A DNA stretch of 64,000 bases from Symsagittifera roscoffensis (lineage: Eukaryota > Xenacoelomorpha > Acoela > Convolutidae), in NCBI RefSeq assembly GCF_963678635.1, contig NC_087065.1:13618743-13682742 (forward strand), written 5' to 3'. This document shows, in pieces, positions 55,101 through 64,000 of the stretch. The position numbers and the translations under genes were made by a program. Below the pieces are notes generated by a model. The model was given only the letters and a program-made list of their open reading frames with translations. It was not told the origin of the DNA and did no database searches. Position 1 is the first letter of the stretch. Each line of letters opens with the position of its first letter.

Positions 55101-57735
55101 TAATCGATTGATATGCAAGTAGCACAGAATTTTCCGGCCACAATGAGTTAAATAAAAAAGTTTAATTTGTTTAGAGCCTTTTTCATTTTTTCTTCATTTC
55201 CTGTGGATATGTTTGGAAAACGCAATTGAATCAGGAAAAACTACATTTGAGATGTTATTAGCGAAAATAAACCAACAGTTGAATTAGAAGTGAATTTAAA
55301 TTGGGCTTCACTAAATTAAGTATCACCAAGTTGGTCGGAAAATTGAAATAATTCCGAACAGATTTTCTCGTCACTGAGGCCTTTTTTCGAAATCCGAATC
55401 ACGGCCGAAATGGCTTAAATGCGATACGGATACCACACTTGACTACCCACTAGCCCTCTTTGAGATAGTTAAAGTCCGTCAAAGACACTCCACGCCATAG
55501 TTCTTTCCAGTCACTTTCAGTTACGTGGTCGGAACAACAACTTCTGCAAGATAGATTTATTACACTGCACTGACCTTGGCAGTGACCCTGACACTTCCCA
55601 TGTCCGTGCCCTCCCTCGGCGTCTGGAATGAGTTGCCGGGCCACATGACACTGTGGAAGTTAGTCAGTCTCCCGTTGATGAACTCTGCTATCCTCACCCA
55701 CTCTCTCCTTCTCGGCTCCTCCCTCGTTTGTAAGTTCTGCACTTCAAAACTGAAAGTAGCCAGGTCTCCGGAAGAAGTGAACACCCGTTTGTTGTCGGCT
55801 GTAGTCGCGTTTTTTAAACGACTGAAGCAGAAAAAGTGGTTTAACCGAAAAAAATGTCTATAATTTAAAAAAGTACATCATTTTAATCGATTTTTCTTTT
55901 GAATCATTATACTTTTGTTTATCAATTTTGCTTTTATATTTCTTGCAGTTATAACTTGGTCGGAGCATTATTGTAAGATGGCGTGAACTCACTCGTAGAA
56001 CTCTGCACTGCTCCTCTTCACATTTAGGTTGGGCTGGCAGTTGTTGGGAAGATTGTCCCTCTGCAGATGTCTCCTCCCCTCCCCCTCCATCTCATTCAGT
56101 GCCTGTTGGATTAACTGGACAGCCTTCTGCATCTTTTCACTCTCCGTCTCCGTCTCCACGAAGCGCACTGTAAAATATTATTTCAATTTATTTTTGTAAT
56201 TATACTTTTTAAAGATTCAAAACGACAATGTTGAGCTTCTTTTATAAAATTGTCTATGCTCAAAATATGGCGCAGAAAAGCGAAAACAACTCGAATTTTA
56301 TTGAACAAGTTGACCTTTTAGTTGGTCTTGATTGATTTTCCGAGTTCTCCCAAAACCTCCATTACTGTTTTCGCTTACTTCAAACATGTTTGTACTTGTA
56401 CCTGAAAGTATTCCATCTGGCAAGGAGTTCATTTTCTCTTGGGAAAGTGAGAACTTATTCTGCAGTTCATCTGTGAGCATCCACGCATAACCGTACGACA
56501 GAATCCCAAGGTCATCCGCCTTGTCAATCACTGTCGAGGCCTCGTCAACCTCAGTGTGCACGATGAACACCTGGATAGAATAACTCTGATTGGAAAAAGT
56601 TATGTTAAATAAGAATGAACATGTTTTACAATACGCATCTAGCTTCAGATTTTTTTTCCGAACGTGTCTTCCCAATTAAAGTATTTCATTCAGCTAGTTT
56701 TTACCCTGAAATTATACTGTTTATTTGTCATAAACCAAATTATGTAATGTTATGTTTTCAAATACGTCATTGAAACATTTCTCGAAAGCCTTCTTGATTT
56801 TTATAAAAAATTAAACGGCAAAAAAATCTAGCCCATATAACACAGAAAGAAAGGCAATTTTGCACAAAGAGTCAGTTTGGTGATGGCTGAAGAATTTATC
56901 TCATATATTCTTCTTGACAAATTATGCCATATGACAAAATATCCCATCGGAATTTTTCGCATGCAAAGAGGCTGTCTGTACCTTGTATCCGTTGTTGCGA
57001 AGCTCCTTCAGCGTCAGTGACACATTCGTGTGGTCTTGCGCATCCACTTTTGACACCTAGGAGAAAACGAAAGATTGAACAAACAAATAACACAAAATTC
57101 AAATAAGCTATTCTTCAATGTCACCGAAGAGTCTCTTTCAAAAACTATCGTACTTCATACTTTTTTTAAAGTTTGCAATAAAAAATTTTAGATTATGCGT
57201 TCTTTTTCATCGCATTTGCCGCCTCAAACCAGCTAGAAAAAGTTACGGTAAATTATTCTGAAAACAAAAGTTCATTTAGTTTACTTCAATTAAATCCATA
57301 ATCAAAAAAGAAGATAGCTCGGTTCCAGGCTTGAAAAAAAGTACAAAAATTGATTGAATTAAAATGGTAAAATATCAACGAGAAAGGATTATGGTGGATA
57401 TCCGACCTTATGGTGAATATTCGACCTTGAATATCCGACCTTTCGATTTAGAGGCGGAAACGTAACCCTTGAGAAGCTGAAACGTAACCCCCCTTTTGCG
57501 GGGGGGGGGGGGGGTTGACTAAGTTGTGAAAAAGTACCCGTAGTTTCCACTGGCTCCTCTCTAATGGCGAGTAGATGGTCTGTTTCTGAAGTGCGTCTAT
57601 GAAGCCGTCGTTGATGACGTCATAGGTGGTGATGACTGCAAAGGAGAACAGACCGTACTTGCGGAAGAACTCGATCATGGGCTGAGACTGCACAGAGAGC
57701 GGCGCCACCAGTCGCAGGAACATCGGGTGGGTGCC
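30838..57735 (-). CDS. GluN3-like NMDA receptor subunit, 5' end missing (18 exons)
   Basis: Exons (minus, 5'-3'): 57538-57735, 56982-57056, 56402-56570, 55993-56167, 55575-55821, 53413-53522, 52580-52687, 49716-49837, 49306-49457, 48905-49097, 44219-44409, 39998-40143, 34688-34965, 33942-34102, 33351-33635, 32829-32905, 31625-31917, 30838-31376. Every border is GT-AG and all phases agree: 1,172 codons plus stop. The product is a ligand-gated cation-channel subunit of the postsynaptic membrane, expected to pair with GluN1. Order: amino-terminal domain (partial), S1, M1, pore loop M2, M3 (SYTANLAAF at 555-563), S2, M4, long cytoplasmic tail. GluN3 features: 'SPYGLTPLGRNREKVF' after M1, 'PFGGEGYGIGLP' in S2 and 'RLHRAVN' after M4. 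The first exon starts in phase 0 inside the amino-terminal domain, so signal peptide and roughly the first 100 or more residues are not seen. Confidence 0.9.
31978..32579 (+). mobile_element. Palindromic-end non-autonomous element, copy B (in receptor intron)
   Basis: Starts 'TTGTTCCGACCATTTGAAAAATGG' (hairpin CATTTGAAAAATG) and ends 'GGTCGGAACATTCTGTGCTG...' with hairpin CTGTGC...GCACAG and 'CTTGTTTAT'. The outer 9-mers GTTCCGACC / GGTCGGAAC are inverted repeats. The interior resembles copy A at 27,721. It lies in the intron between 31,917 and 32,829. Confidence 0.65.
32906..33350. other. Receptor intron 15; nothing recognised
   Basis: About 445 bases, AT-rich, with GT-AG borders. No repeat or RNA seen. 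Confidence 0.6.
34103..34687. other. Receptor intron 13; nothing recognised
   Basis: About 585 bases, AT-rich. No repeat copy or open frame supported. Confidence 0.6.
34688..40143 (-). CDS. Receptor exons 12-13: ligand-binding lobe S2
   Basis: Exons 39998-40143 and 34688-34965 encode residues 581-721. 'ATVNGSSTDNY' places Ser597-Thr598 at the agonist distal-carboxyl site. 'QAFIYDSPI' gives Tyr638-Asp639, Asp being the amino-group contact. 'CRLLTVGAPFGGEGYGIGLP' is closest to GluN3. The exon ends before M4. The 5-kb intron between them holds several repeats. An alternative donor four bases downstream (GTA at 39,993) is possible but would break the phase. Confidence 0.9.
35011..35510 (+). mobile_element. 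hAT-type MITE fragment in intron 12
   Basis: Begins 'CAGGGGCAAATTTAGG' and shares the block 'GACCCAAAG', 'TTTGTACTATTTTGAGATAT' and 'GCCTGCGGCGCAGAAAATTT' with the copies at 29,949 and 45,108. A clear right end is not visible. Confidence 0.55.
37969..38510 (+). mobile_element. Palindromic-end non-autonomous element, copy C
   Basis: The left end 'TTGTTCCGACTTTCGATACGAAAG' contains the perfect hairpin CTTTCGTATCGAAAG (on the other strand). The right end 'GCAGTCGGAACATTCAGGGC' continues into the palindrome CAGGGCTTCGCCCTG (38,476-38,490), then ACGAGCAGTCTTGTT. GTTCCGACT / AGTCGGAAC form terminal inverted repeats. A short deleted copy in opposite orientation lies at 60,744-60,895. Confidence 0.7.
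39765..39960 (-). mobile_element. hAT-type MITE fragment, inverted
   Basis: On the minus strand this shares 'CTACCCAAAGGGTACCCC' and the flanking G-rich and C-rich runs of the hAT-type family. It lies immediately downstream of the donor of receptor exon 12. Only the left part of the family is present. Confidence 0.45.
40144..44218. other. Receptor intron 11 (about 4.1 kb)
   Basis: AT-rich, with a hAT-type fragment at about 40,445-40,700 (plus) and a small tandem 'ATAGCGATTGCCTTAAA' duplication (41,286-41,322). Minus-strand frames at 42,107-42,738 are short and unsupported by any motif. Confidence 0.5.
44219..49097 (-). CDS. Receptor exons 10-11: M1, pore loop M2 and M3
   Basis: The exon 48905-49097 encodes M1 (about residues 473-491) and the GluN3-type 'GLTPLGRNREKVFSWPSAL'. 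The exon 44219-44409 encodes M2 with Phe524-Ser525-His526 at the Q/R/N constriction, then 'KAPKCWSARW' (as 'KPPKCWTGRF' in GluN3), and M3 with intact SYTANLAAF. Vertebrate GluN3 has Gly-Arg and GluN2 Asn-Asn at the Ser-His positions. Confidence 0.9.
44410..48904. other. Receptor intron 10 (about 4.5 kb)
   Basis: Contains the best-preserved hAT-type MITE (45,108-45,440). The rest, including 45,450-48,900, is AT-rich with no supported frame, RNA or tandem array. Confidence 0.5.
45108..45440 (+). mobile_element. hAT-type MITE with 8-bp target duplication
   Basis: A 333-bp element with ends 'CAAGGGCGAATTTAGG' and 'CCTAGATCCGCCCCTG', which are inverted repeats of each other with a few mismatches. 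Flanking octamers ATTGCATT (45,100-45,107) and ACTGCATC (45,441-45,448) match at 6 of 8 positions, as expected for an old 8-bp duplication. The CAGGGGCGG-type ends and 8-bp duplication point to the hAT superfamily. There is no transposase frame. Confidence 0.7.
49306..53522 (-). CDS. Receptor exons 6-9: ligand-binding lobe S1
   Basis: Exons 53413-53522, 52580-52687, 49716-49837 and 49306-49457 encode residues 289-452. The pair 'CCSGLMVDFLNQLKQDLDF..HLYIV' corresponds to 'YCIDLLEKIAE..DFDLYIV' of GluN3. In 'AIGAFSITKERSEVIDF' Arg434 is the invariant residue that binds the agonist alpha-carboxyl. 'TSPFFHSGFSIMV' leads to M1. Introns here contain a nested pair of fold-back elements. Confidence 0.9.
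49950..51776. mobile_element. Outer fold-back element with AAGATT-rich ends
   Basis: The left end 'CCCCCCCAAGTCCATCAATCTTAGA' region and the right end (reverse complement reads 'CCCAGGTCCAGTCATCTTGAAAA') are inverted repeats over about 40 bases. Both flanks carry a TA. Both ends are packed with 'AATCTTGAAGA'-type repeats; further blocks lie next to the inner element at 50,590-50,640 and 51,706-51,770. Non-coding. Confidence 0.55.
50708..51643. mobile_element. Inner TA-flanked MITE (936 bp)
   Basis: Perfect 12-bp terminal inverted repeats CCCGGGTTGACC / GGTCAACCCGGG, each flanked by TA (50,706-50,707 and 51,644-51,645), as for Tc1/mariner-type insertions. The subterminal zones carry many 'CATACAATTTTCATA' palindromic repeats (50,740-50,810, 50,905-50,950, 51,500-51,620). 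No transposase frame. It is inserted into the outer fold-back element. Confidence 0.8.
52010..52330 (-). mobile_element. hAT-type MITE fragment, inverted
   Basis: The minus strand shows the family blocks 'TACCCAAAGGGTCCCCCCTT', 'GCCTGCGGCGCAAAAAGTTT' and the Lys-like 'GCCTAAAAACGCC' in the same order as at 45,108-45,440. Its ends are not clear. Confidence 0.55.
52688..53412. other. Receptor intron 6; short TTTC microsatellite
   Basis: About 725 bases, AT-rich. A TTCT microsatellite lies at 52,948-52,966. The plus-strand frame at 53,079-53,330 is 83 codons and protein-like in composition but has no supported start or splice context. Confidence 0.45.
53523..55574. other. Receptor intron 5 (about 2.1 kb) with a MITE
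   Basis: Contains a TA-flanked MITE (53,908-54,199). The plus-strand 123-codon frame at 54,732-55,103 is Lys/Asn/Phe-rich, lies antisense to the gene and shows no recognised motif. The remainder is AT-rich. Confidence 0.5.
53908..54199. mobile_element. TA-flanked MITE with repeated CAAAACAGTCC ends
   Basis: The left end carries three and the right end two inverted units of 'TACAAAACAGTCC' (period about 14-15). A TA borders each side. An extra inner unit pair occurs at 53,990-54,012. The TIRs and TA suggest a Tc1/mariner-type non-autonomous element. Open frames across it are repeat-driven. Confidence 0.65.
55575..57735 (-). CDS. Receptor exons 1-5: amino-terminal domain and linker
   Basis: Five exons encode residues 1-288 of the visible protein. 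'FLRLVAPLSVQSQPMIEFF' matches the conserved 'LVAPLSVQ' core of NMDA-receptor amino-terminal domains, followed by 'GLFSFAVITTYD'. 'GILSYGYAWMLTDEL' fits the second-lobe 'YVW' strand. Residues about 148-206 carry a Glu-rich helix and one Cys. The exon at 55,575-55,821 runs up to the first strand of S1. A run of 14 or more G lies about 25-40 bases inside the intron after exon 1 (57,500-57,514). Confidence 0.85.
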
Positions 57736-58096
57736 CTGGAGAGAGAGAGAAAAAAAACAAATTCAAACAACTTTTTTGCAAAAATGTTGGTTGCTGTCGT
57801 TGTAGCACATGAGGTCCGGCCACCTATGATAACAAACTTAAAAGTAAAAAATGTACAAGAAAATCTAATGTTTTCTATGCATTTTGAGGCTTATTAATTG
57901 GTTATCTCTATAATTTAAATTTACAGTTTCAATTTGCTCCTACCACAAGAGAAAATAAAAGAATATGAAGATGGCTGGTTTTTTTCACGCAATTTTCAGT
58001 GCCTGAAAACACAACGTCATTTGATCAATTGGGGTGGTATCAATTTTAAAAGCTGTCACTCGTAATTCGTTTCGTTATCAGTATCAGTAAAGGTTA

Positions 58097-58170
58097 TTGA
58101 AAAACTTTATAACCCATCTTACACTATAAATTATTCAAAAACTTTATATCCCATCTTACACTATAAATTT
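58097..58170. repeat. 34-bp tandem duplication
   Basis: Two near-identical units of 'AAAAACTTTATAxCCCATCT' continuing 'TACACTATAAATT', one base different in the middle. No coding role. Confidence 0.8.
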
Positions 58171-58609
58171 GTGAGTTTAAGTATTTTTTGTTTTTTTTTG
58201 CTTGATTGCTGTTTCAAAGAACACAAAAAAAATTCATTCATTCTTCAAGCATTCGTCTAATTTTTTCCGAAAAAAGGCCGTATTCAAATTTAATTTTTTG
58301 TTTTGCCAGTAAAGTAGAATATGTTTTTTAAAATACTGTATCACCTGATTTACATTTTGTGTGATTAGATATTTCGACTAGATATATATGTAGGCACACA
58401 ATTTGATGTTTGTAGATCACTGGAATCCAGAGACAAGTCTGTGAACATGCTCCAACGTATAAGTGGATTCCACTAACAAAATTTGCGTGAATATCTCGCA
58501 AAATAACCGCAACGGGAGTTTTTTTTCGTTATATTAGTTTTAACGTGCATTCGCAACGAGCGAGTATAGCTATTTTTTTCCGTAACCTGCAGTTGTAAAC
58601 GCATTCCGC

Positions 58610-58700
58610 ACAACTCTCCGGATTCCGCTTACAATTTGCGGATTCAGCTTACAATCTGCGGACTCCGCTTGTAACTTGCGGACTCCCCTCACAGATGAGG
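58610..58700. repeat. Degenerate tandem repeat, unit about 22-24 bp
   Basis: Successive units of the form 'GGAxTCxGCTTACAATxTGC' appear at 58,618-58,690, and related 'GGATTCCGCAAA' words recur to about 58,800. Probably a short minisatellite. Confidence 0.65.
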
Positions 58701-60015
58701 ACTTCACAACAAGGTTATTTTTCTATACACGTATTATTCTTTGTTTGTTGATTCCACAAATTTCTTCGGATTTGGAAAATTTTAATGCGGATTCCGCAAA
58801 ACTTGTTGTGGATTATGCTAATTTGCTTTTTTAGGAGCTTTTTGAACAAAATCAAGATTCAGCTATTCGTTTGTGGAATCCGAAACAACAAAGACGATGA
58901 AAGAAAGCTTTTGCCGATTCTACGAAAAGACCGTTCTCAGCCTGTTGCGGAATCTGCTAACCGCTCACAAAAAGCAGTTTGGCTCGTTATGATGTATCAG
59001 CGTAGAATTAGCAATGATTGAATGACGATTTTCAGATCAAATATTGAGCAATTTTCTGCAGGAAATTATCAATAACTCATCGATTAATTTTGTTAAACTT
59101 GCAAGCTTTTTTGCTTTTTGAATGATCTGATGATTTCTAAAGTTATAACTTCTATAATATTTTTTCCTGATATTTTCCGATGATATTTGGGTAGATCGAA
59201 AGTATAAGAATCACTTTAATGGGAATGAATTGGAGCCAAAACTTATCTTCTAATGATGTAATACCAATTAAGGCACTTAGCAAAGTGGTAGGGAGTTTAC
59301 ACTCTGAACGTCGAAGTGCATGATCGATATCCTGCCATGGCAAAGATAGTGTGTGAGGACGAGCTCTCACTTGAACTTTACATTAATGTCTACTACAGCT
59401 TAACCAATTTTAGCTGCAATAGTGGTACTACGTGAAAATTCTAAGCGAAGAAAAAACGGCCTTGAAACGCAAAAAAAGCTTCGCTCATAAAAATAACTTA
59501 GTATGAAATGAGAGAAAATAGAGACAAGCCTGTTAAAGCTCAATGATAACTGCTCTGCAATTCACAGGAACCACAGTTGTTATGATTATGATCATGATTA
59601 TTGAGTTGGTATATCTACTCTTGCCATAAGAAGTAACAAATTATGTTTTGAAAGTTTTCATCCTTTCTGCTTCAAGAGCCCGTAAATCAAGAAAAAATTA
59701 AAAAGATCTCCCAAAGCTCCTGGTTTGCCATGAACACAATTTTTCTCATTTAATTTTCAAATTTTTGGAACATAGTCAGTTTTGAAGGTTATTTGAAAAA
59801 AGTGTGGTTAATACAGTAAATTTTCAAAATGAAATTATTTTTGTTGAAAGAACGTTTCAACCGATGAGTTATTCTGTGGGCTTGTTTTACTGTAGCAGAT
59901 TTAATTATCTCAGATAATCATCTCAGTTGACTAAAATAACTTTGTTTAAAAAAAATTACAAAAAAAAATATAAAACTCTTGATTGTTTTTGATTGATTTG
60001 TTTTAGTTTTTGAAA

Positions 60016-60640
60016 AATAATATTTCTATGTCATGTTTGATAACATTTGTTTTAATTTTCCTGACATGGTAAAAAGGATTAGCTAAACTCAAGGAATGAA
60101 TTTACCTTTCGTAAAAATTATTCCAAATATTTGACTCGTTTGATTCGTTGGCTCTCATTTTACATTTGATCTTTTATTGATGATTATGAGTTTTGTCTGT
60201 TACAAAAAATGCATGTTTTGAGTGTATCAAGCTTCAAAATTAAAAACTGATAAGATTGCTGGAAAATGATATATACACGTTTTGCCAATAACAACTTGTT
60301 TTGGTTAAGAACCTGAAAAAGAAACGTTCAGTTTTTAATTTTGAAGTTTGAAACATGCATTTCAAAACATGCATTTTTCGAAACGTGCATTCAAACGTGC
60401 ATTCAAACGTGCATTTCGAAACATGCATTCAAAACATGCATTTTTTGTAACAGACAAAAATCATAATCATCACTATAGGATCAAATGTCATTTGAGAGCC
60501 AAAGAATCAATTGAGTCAATTAGTTAGAATAATTTTTACAAAAGCTAATTTCATTCCTTGATTTTAGCTTTTAATCCTTTTTACCACGTCAGGGATTTTA
60601 AAACAAATGTTATCCAACATGACATACAAATAATGTTTTT
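60016..60640. repeat. Large imperfect palindrome (about 630 bp)
   Basis: The left arm, about 60,016-60,258, is the reverse complement of about 60,324-60,640, with a loop of about 70 bases. Examples: 'CTTCAAAATTAAAAACTGA' (60,232-60,250) pairs with 60,328-60,347; 'AACATTTGTTTTAA' with 'TTAAAACAAATGTT'; 'CCTGACATGGTAAAAAGG' with 'CCTTTTTACCACGTCAGG'. The right arm also has an expanded tandem 'AAACATGCATTC' run (60,352-60,442). Probably a fold-back element. Confidence 0.8.
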
Positions 60641-60743
60641 TTAATATTGCAGTTTTGAAAAACAGTGTTTAATATTGCAATTGTTTTAGCAATTTTTCGA
60701 TAAGGCCGAATGATATTGAAATCTCAACAAACTTAAACAACAC

Positions 60744-60895
60744 TGCTCGTATCAGGGCGAAGCCCTGAATGTTCCGACTGCCTTTTATGGTTTATGGAGC
60801 AGTTATGACATAAATATCATTAACAAATTTATTTTAAAAAAACCCATCCCGAGCACAAATATTCCGTTACTTTCGTATCGAAAGTCGGAACAACA
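60744..60895 (-). mobile_element. Palindromic-end element, deleted copy (about 150 bp)
   Basis: In minus orientation it has both ends of copy C: the TTTCGATACGAAAG hairpin next to GTTCCGACT, and the CAGGGCTTCGCCCTG palindrome next to AGTCGGAAC. About 390 internal bases of copy C are missing. Both ends are nearly identical to copy C, so deletion or transposition was comparatively recent. Confidence 0.75.
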
Positions 60896-63059
60896 ACTTG
60901 TAAGCAGTTTGAACTAGAACAAACATTTGTTATTTTCGGTTGACATAATAATAAATAATATGGGAGAACTTAATTCACCCTACTTTGAACTTATCCTTAT
61001 ATGAAAAAAATAGTTTACCACCAATTTAATTATCCAGAGTAAAAATAGAACGATCCGTGAATATTTTTGTGGGGCCAAATTAGCAGAAGTTATTGCTGTA
61101 GTTTGATGTTTTCAGAAGAGTGCCCACTATTTACTGTTTGTTTACTTTCAGACTTTTATAACGCCTTTTTCTGTCGAATATTTGGAACTCTGACTGTTTT
61201 ATTACCCCATACAGACTATATATTTAACAATCAATAAACGAGAAGAAGTTATTCGGTAATTTATATTTCCACACCTTCGCCCGCAGATATTTAGATTGAG
61301 GGGTTGAAACGAACAAAGATTAAACGAAAAACTCAGAGGAGCGAATAGGAAAGAAGGTTGCTTTGACTTCAAAAAAACTGCTCCAAGATCTTTTTGAGCC
61401 TTAAAAATTTTATAATTCAATCGAAAATTTGAGAAAGTAAACAAGAATCCATCCAGCAATCTCAAGATAGTTTTTTTTGTTATCGAATTTAATAAAATTT
61501 GGGAACATTGACTTCTGTTTTTAGCCATTACTTTCAAAGTTTTCATAGATTGCCTAATTTTGCTTGCCTTCTTCCCGCCTTCAAGAAAATACCTGAAAAT
61601 AAAACTTTACAACAGACTTCGATGAATATTTTGATTCTCCAAAATTTAAGATTTTTGAATTGACCTCTGCATGACCCATGTTTTGACCCAGTTTAAATAA
61701 TGACACTATTTTCTCTCGATTGTTTTAAATTGTTCAAAAAGCGACACTGACTTTAAAATGCCGCGTGAAGTTTTCATGTGGAATAACTTCGTTAAATAGG
61801 GATTTAAATTTGCAGTTGAAGTCACACAAATTCAAAGCTAATTCTTTTCCCGTCCATTAAAGAGTAGCGGACCACAATCTGATCACAAACATCTTACTTC
61901 AGCGGAATTATTTCACGTATTGGCATGCTCACGACGCATTTCAGGTTTTCCTTCAGCGTGAATTTCCTTACAGCCCAATTATGAACACTTCGTTAAGTTG
62001 GATTAACCTAAAACTAGCCTCGAAATTTGAGCCTTGATCCAATACGTCAACGTGAAAACAATCTACCACTATTACAACCCAGAAATAATCGGTAAAACCG
62101 GACAAATGGTGAAAAGTTAAGCTTTTATGGCATGTCCAGTTGATACCTAGAGCTTGTATCAATACAATAGAACTTGTATTAGCTTGACTCACTGGCTTTC
62201 AAAAAAATACTCGACTAAATAGTCATCAGGGTGGAAAAAAACTTCAGATGGATCGTAAAAAATTTTAATGACATTATTTAAAAGTGATAAAAGCGCACAT
62301 TGGGCAGTTGCAGCCATTGAAATTGCGATTTTTAATGGAAAAGCAATTATTCCCGGCGGGCTAGTTCCTGTAGAAGCGTGAATGAACATTTTTCCCGCCC
62401 ATTGGAAGTGCGAAATTGATCTGAAAGCGGCCAGGAGTTGTAAGGGCGAATTTAATAGGCTTTACTAAGTAAATACTTGATTTCTGGCCAATTTAAATAG
62501 CACTTGCCCTTAGCGAAGGTGTTAAAATACCTGTCTTGGGGGACGAATTAGCCGGCTAGATTGACGCGCGGTAGCTAGCTACTTACGCGCAATTTAGAGG
62601 ATTAAGCAAATCACAGACAGAAAATGAGGTCAACGAATAGCTCAGCTGAAGCGAAATGACCGGTTGCTAAAATCAGGTTAGGGTTGAAAAAACCAATTGA
62701 CCAAGAGCTAAAATCAGCACGTCCTCATTCCATTTAAGCTTCGCGAGATTAAAATGGCAAATTAGTCAGATCAATTAAGCAGGACGGAGGTTGGAGACTT
62801 GCACAAAAAATTACGACCAAGCTGTCTAGCATTCACGGATAAGATTCTATCAAAACGTGTCTGATTTGCATAATATCCATTAAGCAATTGCTCGTAATAG
62901 TTTATTGTGATACTTGAAAGTGAGTTCCAGACTGGGCTTTTTTAAGATGATTATTTATAAAATTTAATTTGATGAATTTGGACCTATACTGGAAACAATT
63001 TATTATTAAGATTAGTTCCACGACCTCTAAAGAATGTTTTGTTTAGTTTTTCAGGCGTA

Positions 63060-63123
63060 GGAGACTGCTTGTATCAGGACAAAGCCCTGGCTGTTTCGGA
63101 TGTCCTTTAGGTTTTATGGAGCA
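63060..63123 (-). repeat. Isolated right end of the palindromic-end family
   Basis: The minus strand reads 'CTCCATAAAACCTAAAGGAC' then the CAGGGCTTTGTCCTG palindrome (one G-T type mismatch) and 'ATACAAGCAGTCTCC', matching the right end of copies C and 60,744. Confidence 0.6.
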
Positions 63124-64000
63124 GCTTTGTTAAAATTGGTTGAAATATAGCTTACGAATTGATGAAATTTCAATAAAACTCTTTTCTTTTATTTTTTTGG
63201 AAAGTTTTCTCCTCACATGCAAGGTAAAAATATAAACTACTGCTTTGTTAACTTTTATCAGAGTTTTTCTGGTAAAACTTGTTTTGCGCAATTTGAATCA
63301 AAAATTTTACCTCCAAAATGGGTAAATTTGACTTTTTTAATTAATCAAACGTTGCCCAGTGAATTATTGAGCAAGTTATACCAAATCGAGTTTCTCACAG
63401 AGCCCAAGAAAATCAAAGCTCGGATGGGAAAATCTGCAAACAATTAAAAAAACTTTTTGAAGCTAAGATTTTGAGTTTTATACAGTAAAAATTACAATTT
63501 TTGCCATCAATCGAAAATACAACCTCTGACACAGATGTTTGGAGATTTTAATTTCTAGATGTAGGTTTAACTTTACCCTTGTTAGACAGTGTAAGACGCC
63601 CGATTGATATAACTTGCTTATCAGTTCACTCGGTAGTTTTAGCGTAACTTTTGATTAACCAAAATTTTTTTTTGTGGCCTAATTTTTTCTCCAAATTTTG
63701 CAAAATTAGTTGAACCACAATAAATCTGATAAAATGTTAAGCAAGATTGTTATTTCCAATTTTAATCAGTCTTAGCTCAAATTAAAATAAAAAATGATTG
63801 AAGTTTCCAATCTTATTCATTTTGACCAAAAAACTTTAATCAGCGCATTTTCAGTTAAAACTTTCTTCAACTAGTTTTTTCAATTTCCAACTCTTTTGTT
63901 GCAATGATAGCTAGGGTCAAAACATTTTATGCTAGTAAAAAAGCAACACCAGGGAATTTTAATTAGCATAATGCTAGTAATTAGGAATATAAAAACCATC

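Larger units (their letters stand above)
57736..64000. other. Region upstream of the first recognised receptor exon; no exon found
   Basis: 6.3 kb, AT-rich. It should be intron and/or 5' region of the receptor gene, but I see no exon for the missing amino-terminal part. It holds a 34-bp tandem duplication (58,097-58,170), a GCGGA-rich tandem stretch (58,600-58,700), a large palindrome (60,016-60,640), a deleted palindromic-end element (60,744-60,895) and one isolated end (63,060-63,123). Minus-strand frames at 61,968-62,389 have no recognised motif. Confidence 0.45.

Noticed and set aside
54732-55103. Plus-strand 123-codon frame in receptor intron 5
   Set aside because: Composition follows the A-rich strand (Lys/Asn/Phe) and no motif, repeat copy or splice context supports it.
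60240-60428. Minus-strand frame rich in repeated Cys-Thr-Phe
   Set aside because: It is the translation of the tandem ATGCAT-type repeat inside the palindrome, not a gene.
61968-62389. Adjacent minus-strand frames as a possible missing receptor exon
   Set aside because: No similarity to the start of NMDA-receptor amino-terminal domains, and no convincing donor with the needed phase 0.
1-64000. CRISPR arrays, operons, ribosome-binding sites, replication origins
   Set aside because: The window is eukaryotic; no regular spacer-repeat array or bacterial gene arrangement is present. No tRNA or rRNA gene was recognised by eye.

Overview
This window is metazoan nuclear DNA, very probably from an invertebrate. 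It is AT-rich, and its genes are split by GT-AG introns lying among many decayed transposons. I cannot place the species. All recognised host genes are on the minus strand: a TMEM237 orthologue (22,339-23,604, one exon), a four-exon gene whose protein starts with a Janus/PHPT1-like domain (24,164-26,962), and most of an NMDA-type ionotropic glutamate receptor closest to GluN3 (30,838-57,735, 18 exons, 5' end missing).

Left 15.5 kb: repetitive and accessory. Positions 1-388 recur directly at 1,768-2,148. Two copies of one roughly 3-kb segment (2,145-5,128 and 6,452-9,510) face each other as an inverted repeat around a 1.3-kb spacer. Both copies carry the same decayed open frames, including a long hydrophobic/helical one and, after it, an acidic one. 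The acidic frame is still intact in the right copy (9,252-9,734). I could not assign this element to a family; an endogenised non-retroviral virus or an unclassified transposon are both possible. From about 10,350 to 15,100 lies a broken Ty3/Gypsy polyprotein on the minus strand (Gag-like, RT, RNase H, integrase) whose RT core is deleted.

15.5-22.3 kb: no gene seen. It holds two copies of a decayed Ty1/Copia RT/RNase H end and a pair of direct repeats rich in a short 'GGCATAA' motif.

22.3-57.7 kb: the three host genes in a row on one strand. TMEM237 is a ciliary transition-zone membrane protein. The Janus-domain gene encodes about 468 aa, far longer than the roughly 125-aa phosphohistidine phosphatases. 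The receptor reads through 18 exons (1,172 aa) with every splice phase compatible. Its M1-M2 linker, M2-M3 and C-terminal RLHRAVN box are GluN3-like, but ligand-pocket positions that set agonist choice (Ser-Thr and Tyr-Asp) look like glutamate-binding GluN2, and the pore constriction reads Ser-His. Its introns hold several small non-autonomous elements: a hAT-type MITE, two TA-flanked fold-back elements nested in one another, another TA-flanked MITE, and a family with a short palindrome just inside each end.

57.7-64 kb: no exon recognised. The missing amino-terminal exons of the receptor either lie beyond the window or are too short to recognise. A roughly 630-bp palindrome and several tandem repeats lie here.
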